Below are positions 6,244 to 10,753 of a DNA stretch of 10,753 nucleotides, piece by piece. The notes under the pieces are model-generated. The model did not search any database and was not told the DNA's origin. It was given only the letters and a program-made list of their open reading frames with translations. The stretch lies in assembly GCA_947653315.1 (NCBI GenBank), contig CANTGP010000068.1:1-10753 (forward strand). The letters run 5' to 3'. The stretch is from an uncultured Lachnospiraceae bacterium (lineage in GTDB: Bacteria; Bacillota; Clostridia; Lachnospirales; Lachnospiraceae). The number at the start of each line of letters is the position of its first letter. The stretch's first letter is position 1. The position numbers were made by a program, and so were the translations under genes.

Positions 6244-7704
6244 ATGGAAGGATATAAACACGGTGCGTATGTGAGGGAGAAAAATTCCGCGATACCGGCA
6301 CCGGTGGCAAACAGGACGGGGCTGCACGTGGTTTTCGGCACCGCACCCGTACACATGGCGGCGGAGCCGGAAAAGGCGGTAAACAGCCTTGTCATGGCGG
6401 AATCGTTTGACGAGGCGGAGGCAAAGCTGGGGTATTCGGATGATTTCGGGAAATACACGTTATGCCAGGTAATGGATGCGTATTTTAAGCTGTTTGCGGT
6501 GGAACCGGTGGTGTTCTGCAACGTGCTTGACCCGGCAAGGCATAAAAGGGAAAACCCGGAAAGGGAATATGCGGTGGCCAACCGGCAGGCGGTACTGGAG
6601 GAGACGGGAATCATCCCGTCCTCACTGGAAATCAGGCTGGAAGATGACACGGAACTGGTAAAGGACACGGACTATGTAACATCCTTCGGCGACGGGGGAA
6701 AAATGACTGTTACCCTGTTTGCCACCGGGAAAGGGGGAACCGCGGAAAAACTGAAGGTAAAATCCGCCAGCGTGGCGCCGGAGGATGTGACGGCGGATGA
6801 CATCATCGGCGGTGCCGACGTGGAAACGGGGAAGGAAACGGGCATGGAGCTGGTGCGGAGGGTTTACCCAAGGTTTGGCATGTTCCCCGGGTACATCATG
6901 GCACCGGGCTGGAGCCACAAAAAGGAAGTGGCGGCAGTCATGGCGGCGAAGTGCAGGGAAATCAACGGCGTGTTCCGCTGCGAGTGCCTTGTTGATTTGG
7001 ACACGGAAAGGGCAAGGCGTTATACGGACTGCGGGAAAGTGAAGGAACAGGACGGGCTGGTAAGCGAATCCATGATTGTGCTGTACCCGATGCTGGAGGC
7101 GGGAGGGAAAAAGTATTATTACTCCGCCGTGTACGGGGCAATGACGGCGCGGACGGATGCCGACAACGGTTCCGTGCCCTCCTACCCGCCGTCCAACAGG
7201 CTGCTGAACGTGGACGGGGCGGTACTGGCGGACGGGACGGTGGTTGACCTTGACCAGCCGGAAGCCAATGACCTGAACGCGCAGGGCATAGTGACCGTGT
7301 TGAACGGTGAAGGGATGCGGAGCTGGGGGAACAACACGGCGGCATACCCGGACGTGACGGAAATGAAGGACCGGTGGATTAACGCCCGCAGGGCGTTTTC
7401 GTGGTGGGGGAATTCCTTCATTGTGACATGCCGTAAAAAAGTGGACAATCCGGCAGACTACCGGCTGATTGAATCCATCGTGGACGCGGAAAACATACGC
7501 GGGAACAGTTACGTGCAGCAGGGAAAATTTGCGGGCGCGCGGATGGAATACCACGGGCAGGACAATGGACTGGAGGACATTTTGGCCGGGAAGATAGAGG
7601 TAAAACAGTACCTCGCACCTTTCACCCCTGCGGAATACATCCTGAATGTCCTTTCCTTCGCCCCTGAACTTTTGGAGAACGCATTGGGAGGTGGAAACAC
7701 GTAA
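6244..7704 (+). CDS. Contractile tail sheath protein
   Basis: This is the 486-residue sheath subunit that polymerises around the tube and contracts to drive it into the cell. The N-terminus (HGAYVREKNSA, then TGLHVVFGTAPVH) and the conserved VEPVVFCNVLDP strand at 87-97 are followed by an Ig-like beta insert at about 107-190. The core contains GYIMAPGWSHKKEVAAVM at 216-233, PPSNRLLN and NALNAQGIVTV-type segments around 315-353, and a RRAFSWWGNSFIVTCRKK strand. The C-terminal domain holds the YRLIESIVDAE...NSYVQQGKF region that forms the handshake between subunits. This domain order and length match P2 FI-type sheaths. AAGGAGG at about 6230-6236 precedes the ATG, and the stop overlaps the tube start. 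Confidence 0.95.
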   Translation: MEGYKHGAYVREKNSAIPAPVANRTGLHVVFGTAPVHMAAEPEKAVNSLVMAESFDEAEAKLGYSDDFGKYTLCQVMDAYFKLFAVEPVVFCNVLDPARHKRENPEREYAVANRQAVLEETGIIPSSLEIRLEDDTELVKDTDYVTSFGDGGKMTVTLFATGKGGTAEKLKVKSASVAPEDVTADDIIGGADVETGKETGMELVRRVYPRFGMFPGYIMAPGWSHKKEVAAVMAAKCREINGVFRCECLVDLDTERARRYTDCGKVKEQDGLVSESMIVLYPMLEAGGKKYYYSAVYGAMTARTDADNGSVPSYPPSNRLLNVDGAVLADGTVVDLDQPEANDLNAQGIVTVLNGEGMRSWGNNTAAYPDVTEMKDRWINARRAFSWWGNSFIVTCRKKVDNPADYRLIESIVDAENIRGNSYVQQGKFAGARMEYHGQDNGLEDILAGKIEVKQYLAPFTPAEYILNVLSFAPELLENALGGGNT

Positions 7705-8240
7705 TGAGAAGAAAAACAAACAGGAATATCCTGCCCACGGTTACAAACACGTATAACGTTTATAGCGATGGCGTGGGACTCATCGGGCTTTCCGATGAAA
7801 TTGAACTGCCGGATTTTACGGCAATCACGGAGGAAATGTCGGGTTCGGGGCTTTTGGGGAAGATACAGGAGGCCGTAATGGGGCATTTTGACAGCCAGGA
7901 AGTGACAATCCCGTTCCTTAACCTTGACAATGACATTTTTTCCTTTGCGGACCCGCTGAAAGTCATTGACCTTAACCTCCGGGCATCCCAGCAGACACTG
8001 GATAAGGAAAAGGATGAAGCGGGATACCGCGGTATACGTATCGCGTTACGCGGGAAACAGAAATCCTTTAAGCCGGGCAAGCTGAAACAGGGCGGAAGGA
8101 TGGATGCATCCGTTACGCTGGAACTGCACCGGATACTGGTTGAGATTGACGGGGAAACGCAGTTGGAACTTGACAAACTGAACCAGGTATACCGCGTGGG
8201 GGGAAAGGACATCATGGAAGAAATGCGGAAATACTGTTAG
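7704..8240 (+). CDS. Major tail tube protein, P2 FII family
   Basis: This is the 178-residue tube subunit; hexameric rings of it stack inside the sheath and form the DNA channel. Family features are an early NVYSDGVGLIGLSDEIELP segment at 18-36, a DFTAITEEMSGSGLLGKIQ block at about 37-55, then the GHFDSQEVTIPFLNL region. A late segment, RGIRIALRGKQKSFKPGKLKQGG at about 109-131, lies before the final beta strands with the HRILVEIDG motif. The length matches the P2 tube (about 172 residues). The ATG overlaps the sheath stop by one base (TAATG), with GGGAGGTGG just upstream. Sheath and tube are needed in about equal numbers, so tight coupling makes sense. A 74-nt gap with a hairpin follows. Confidence 0.92.
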   Translation: MRRKTNRNILPTVTNTYNVYSDGVGLIGLSDEIELPDFTAITEEMSGSGLLGKIQEAVMGHFDSQEVTIPFLNLDNDIFSFADPLKVIDLNLRASQQTLDKEKDEAGYRGIRIALRGKQKSFKPGKLKQGGRMDASVTLELHRILVEIDGETQLELDKLNQVYRVGGKDIMEEMRKYC

Positions 8241-8314
8241 GGAAAACGGGAACGGAAACCGGAAGGCACACGGAAACGGGTGTCTTCCATAAAAAAATAA
8301 CGGGAGGAAAAGGA
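8241..8314 (+). other. Largest intergenic gap (tube to chaperone)
   Basis: This 74-base gap contains a GA-rich leader after the tube stop, the hairpin at 8261-8288, an A-rich stretch at 8289-8300 and the ribosome binding site of the chaperone. I saw no convincing -35/-10 promoter pair. All other junctions in the window are overlaps or gaps of 27 bases or less. Confidence 0.7.
8261..8288 (+). promoter_or_regulatory. GNRA-capped RNA hairpin in tube-chaperone gap
   Basis: The left arm ggaaggcac (8261-8269) pairs with gtgtcttcc (8280-8288), including one G-U wobble. Above an A-G mismatch, two further C-G pairs close a GAAA tetraloop at 8273-8276. It fills the only sizeable intergenic gap (8241-8314). 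The downstream bases are A-rich (ataaaaaaataa) with no U tract, so it is not a standard intrinsic terminator. It may be an attenuator, a processing site or a 3'-end stabiliser of the tube message. That role is inferred. Confidence 0.6.
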
Positions 8315-8671
8315 ATGGATAAGGAAAAGGAATTAACGGGGCAGGAAACAACGGGAGCGGAAACGGGGGAACCGGAACGGGAAGACGAAAACATGGTGGT
8401 GGAACTTTCCAAGCCGTACAGGCTGAACGGAAAGGAAATCCGCGAGGTGGACCTTGGCACGCTTGCCGACCTTACGGGGGCGGACATGCTTACCATTAAC
8501 CGGATGATAAGGAAACGGGGAAACATTGACGCATCGCCGGAGTTTACGTTGGAATATGCATTTTACGCGGCAATGCAGGCAACGGGACTGCCGTTGGAAT
8601 TTTTCCACATGTTGTCCATGAAGGACAGCATGAAGATAAAAACGCGGGTAAACTATTTTTTGCTGTATTAG
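8315..8671 (+). CDS. Tail assembly chaperone, short form (P2 gpE-like)
   Basis: This 118-residue protein is the zero-frame product of the tail assembly chaperone gene. Chaperones of this type coat the tape measure protein and recruit tube subunits; they are not part of the virion. A charged N-terminus rich in Glu, Thr and Gly (1-26) precedes the conserved core with VELSKPYRLNGKEIREVDLG, LADLTGADMLTINRM and the EYAFYAAMQATGLPLEFFHM segment, which is typical of phage tail assembly proteins. The end, KTRVNYFLLY, is a normal stop in this frame. GGAGG at 8303-8307 is seven bases upstream of the ATG. It lies between tube and tape measure, the fixed position of this gene in contractile phages. Confidence 0.88.
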   Translation: MDKEKELTGQETTGAETGEPEREDENMVVELSKPYRLNGKEIREVDLGTLADLTGADMLTINRMIRKRGNIDASPEFTLEYAFYAAMQATGLPLEFFHMLSMKDSMKIKTRVNYFLLY

Positions 8672-8856
8672 GGCTGGAACCGGATGACCACGGGGAAATC
8701 AGGAGGATACTGCTCATTCTGTCCATGAGGACGGGGGCGGGGATTGATTTTTTTTACGGGATACCTTTTTTGGAGGCACTGGAAATAGCCGGGGAACTGC
8801 TGGAAACTATGAAGGAGTTGGAAAGGGATGGCGGGAAAAACGGGAAAAGGAAATGA
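8315..8856 (+). CDS. Tail assembly chaperone, -1 frameshift long form (E/E'-like)
   Basis: If ribosomes slip back one base at the T TTT TTG heptamer (8656-8662), the frame continues to the TGA at 8854-8856, adding 64 residues to 116 for a 180-residue fusion. The extension starts AVLGLEPDD and contains IRRILLILSMRTGAGIDFF, then a FLEALEIAGELL helix and a basic Lys/Gly/Arg end. A short form plus a frameshifted long form is the known arrangement in P2 (E and E+E') and in most long-tailed phages (lambda G and GT). The extension has no start codon or ribosome binding site of its own near its beginning, so the frame has no other explanation. Efficiency cannot be read from sequence. I saw no convincing downstream pseudoknot. 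Confidence 0.82.
8656..8662 (+). promoter_or_regulatory. -1 programmed frameshift slippery site, T TTT TTG
   Basis: Zero-frame codons here are TAT TTT TTG, so the heptamer is phased exactly as X XXY YYZ. After a -1 slip both tRNAs re-pair on TTT, with only a wobble mismatch at the last position. It lies nine bases before the TAG that begins at 8669 in the zero frame. The same T6G type of site serves P2 gene E. Confidence 0.85.
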
Positions 8857-10753
8857 ATACAGGATGGCGATAAAAATCGCCGGTGAAATGGAAAAATCCC
8901 TTTACAACTGCACGGACCTGACAAGGAAGGAAATAAACAAAATTGCCAGGGCGGCGGCGGGAGCCTCCTCCGGGACGAGGGACACGTTCCGGCAGGGATT
9001 AAAGGAGACGGAACCGTTTTTTAACGGGCTGGAAAAGGCGGGGAAAAAGGCATTCCAGGCGTTGGCTGCCGCCGCTGCGGCAGCAGGTACCGTAATAACC
9101 GGTATCGGGGCGGCATCCGCAAAGGCGGGGCTCGAATTTGAAACGGCATTTGCCGGGGTAAAAAAGACCACGAAGGCAACGGCGGAGGAATACGCGGCTA
9201 TCCGTGGGGAAATCGTGGGCATGACGAGGGAAATTCCAGCGTCGGGGGCCGAAATTTCCGCAGTGGCGGAAGCTGCCGGACAGTTGGGGATACAGAAGGA
9301 AAACCTGCTTTCGTTCACGCGGACGATGGTGGATTTGGGGAACGTGGCAAACGACCTTTCCTCCGTGGATGCAGCAACGGCGCTTGCAAAATTTGCGAAC
9401 ATAACGGGGTTGAGTGCGGATGATTACGGAAGGCTGGGTTCCACAATCGTGGAATTAGGAAATAATGCGGCGACAACGGAATCCGCCATTGTGGACATGG
9501 CAACAAGGCTTGCATCGGCAGGGGAACTTGCCGGGTTTTCGGAAGCACAGATTATGGCGACCGCGACAGCCATATCCAGCGTGGGCATAGAGGCGGATGC
9601 CGGTGGTTCCGCCATGAGCAAGATGATAAAAAAAGTGCAGGTTGCGGTGGAGACGGGAAACAAAAGTCTTAAGGATTATGCAAGGGTTGCCGGGATGTCG
9701 GTAAGCGGGTTTAAGGAGGCATTCCAGGAGGATGCCCTTTCCGCAGTGGCAGCATTCATAAGCGGACTGAATGACGTGGAACGGAACGGGAAAACGGCAA
9801 CAGTCATACTGGATGAAATGGGGCTTACGGAGGTAAGGCTTAGCAACGTCCTTACAAGCCTTGCGAATGCGGGTGATGTTTTTTCCGATGCCATAGAAAT
9901 GGCCAACCGCGCATGGGAGGAAAACACGGCAATTACCGAGAGGGCGGCACAGAAATACGACACCACGGAAAACAAGATGGCCATAATGAAAAACGGTTTT
10001 ACGGAAATGGGGATTGCCATATACGACCAGTTTAACGGACCGATGCGGGACGGCGTGGACATCATAACGGAACTGGTGCACGGGGCCACGGCGGACATAA
10101 GCGGCAGCAACGTAATCCGGGACCTGTCAAGGGATGCCGTGAACAGCCTTCCGACGGCGGTGCGTGCCATTAAGGGGGCGGCGGAAGCGGTGGCAATGCT
10201 GGCGGACCCGTTCCTGTCCATGGGCGGATGGGTTGCACGGCACCCGGACCTGCTGGCAACAACCATTGCGGGGCTGGGGTCCGCAATCCTCACGTATAAG
10301 GTGATAAACAGGGTAAACGCCCTTGCGGCGGCATTTACCTCCCTAAGCGCGGCGTCGCTTCCAATCCTTGCCATTACGGGGATTGCGGCGGTAATCGGCG
10401 GGACGGCACTTGCGGTAAAAAAGGCGGCGGCGGAAGCAAAGAAAGCCAGCCTTGACGCGCATTTCGGGAATATAACCCTTTCCATGCAGGAAATGCAGGA
10501 TGTGGCCGCATACATCGTGAGGAACGACAGTTTCGGGCAACTGGAGGAAGCGGTAAGCCAGTTGGGGGAACTGGAGGGGATTAACGACAGTATCGAACGG
10601 ACCGTGTCGGAGCTAAACAGGATGAACTGGAAGGTTTCCATAGGGATGGAACTGGACGGTGAGGAAGCCGGTGCATACAGGCAGGCAATCGAATCATATG
10701 CTGCATCAGAAAGCGGCGGTATCAATGGATACATACTGAATAAGGACTTTGCT
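8828..10753 (+). CDS. Tail tape measure protein (3' truncated)
   Basis: The tape measure protein sets tail length and helps DNA cross the cell envelope. There are 642 codons visible and no stop before the window ends; such proteins often exceed 800 residues. ATG 8828 was chosen because GAAGGAG at 8811-8817 is ten bases upstream; a second in-frame ATG at 8864 has a weaker site. N-terminal features are a GNEYRMAIKIAGEMEKSL start and a hydrophobic Ala-rich helix at 77-97. The TP901-1-type core follows at about 100-310, with FETAFAGVKKTT, SAVAEAAGQLGI, and DVERNGKTATVILDEMGL. Two further hydrophobic stretches (about 473-492 and 511-530) could span a membrane. The gene overlaps the frameshifted chaperone by 29 nt. 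Confidence 0.94.
   Translation, partial: MAGKTGKGNEYRMAIKIAGEMEKSLYNCTDLTRKEINKIARAAAGASSGTRDTFRQGLKETEPFFNGLEKAGKKAFQALAAAAAAAGTVITGIGAASAKAGLEFETAFAGVKKTTKATAEEYAAIRGEIVGMTREIPASGAEISAVAEAAGQLGIQKENLLSFTRTMVDLGNVANDLSSVDAATALAKFANITGLSADDYGRLGSTIVELGNNAATTESAIVDMATRLASAGELAGFSEAQIMATATAISSVGIEADAGGSAMSKMIKKVQVAVETGNKSLKDYARVAGMSVSGFKEAFQEDALSAVAAFISGLNDVERNGKTATVILDEMGLTEVRLSNVLTSLANAGDVFSDAIEMANRAWEENTAITERAAQKYDTTENKMAIMKNGFTEMGIAIYDQFNGPMRDGVDIITELVHGATADISGSNVIRDLSRDAVNSLPTAVRAIKGAAEAVAMLADPFLSMGGWVARHPDLLATTIAGLGSAILTYKVINRVNALAAAFTSLSAASLPILAITGIAAVIGGTALAVKKAAAEAKKASLDAHFGNITLSMQEMQDVAAYIVRNDSFGQLEEAVSQLGELEGINDSIERTVSELNRMNWKVSIGMELDGEEAGAYRQAIESYAASESGGINGYILNKDFA

Noticed and set aside
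6622..7719. 365-codon open frame on the - strand across the sheath gene
   Set aside because: It is antisense to a clear sheath gene, has no ribosome binding site noticed and has a His/Pro/Arg-rich product; this is a compositional artefact.
8261..8300. Rho-independent terminator between tube and chaperone
   Set aside because: The stem is good but is followed by A-rich sequence rather than a U tract, on either strand; it was kept as a hairpin of uncertain role.
8713..8729. CTCAT/ATGAG stem as frameshift stimulator
   Set aside because: It begins about 50 bases after the slippery site, too far to stall the ribosome there, and has only five pairs.
9676..10734. 352-codon open frame on the - strand across the tape measure gene
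   Set aside because: It is antisense to a recognisable tape measure core and rich in Ser and Ala through complementarity with Ala/Gly-rich codons; no family resemblance is seen.
1..10753. CRISPR arrays, diversity-generating retroelement repeats, att sites, tRNAs, insertion sequences, defence genes
   Set aside because: No spaced direct repeats, template/variable repeat pairs, reverse transcriptase, terminal inverted repeats or cloverleaf sequences were seen; all the DNA is accounted for by structural genes.

Overview
This window is a continuous stretch of late structural genes from a tailed bacteriophage or prophage. All genes lie on the + strand and are packed end to end. It begins inside the portal gene and ends inside the tape measure gene. 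No host genes, integrase, att sites, tRNAs, CRISPR arrays or insertion sequences are visible. Sequence alone therefore cannot say whether this is an integrated prophage or a free phage. Strong AAGGAGG-type ribosome binding sites, a TTG start with a perfect Shine-Dalgarno, and the protein families point to a host in the Bacillota (Clostridia or Negativicutes). That is an inference. The coding strand is strikingly purine-rich, with GGG glycine, CCG proline and ACG threonine codons favoured. This composition leaves long stop-free frames on the opposite strand that should not be read as genes.

Head module (1-4737): a lambda gpB-type portal (5' truncated), a ClpP-fold head maturation protease carrying a nested scaffold, a gpD-type decoration protein, a gpE-type major capsid protein, a small SAP-domain protein in the slot of lambda FI, and an FII-type head-tail joining protein. 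The order matches the lambda head operon. The nested scaffold start, preceded by two tandem Shine-Dalgarno motifs, mirrors the C/Nu3 arrangement of lambda.

Neck and tail module (4734-10753): a gpZ-like tail completion protein, a tail terminator-like protein, a small conserved protein of unknown role, a contractile tail sheath, a P2-type tail tube, a tail assembly chaperone and the tape measure protein (3' truncated). The sheath shows that the virion is a myovirus, so a lambda-like head is joined to a contractile P2/Mu-like tail.

The most interesting points are regulatory. (1) The chaperone gene ends in a T TTT TTG slippery heptamer in the correct phase. A -1 shift there adds a 64-residue extension, as in P2 E/E'. 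(2) The start and Shine-Dalgarno of the tape measure gene lie inside that -1 extension, 156 nt past the zero-frame stop, so only frameshifted ribosomes reach it. (3) A GNRA-capped hairpin fills the only sizeable intergenic gap, between the abundant tube and the scarce chaperone. (4) The scaffold appears to be started from an internal site. No clearly novel defence or accessory system is visible; the region is a canonical but compactly regulated virion assembly operon.
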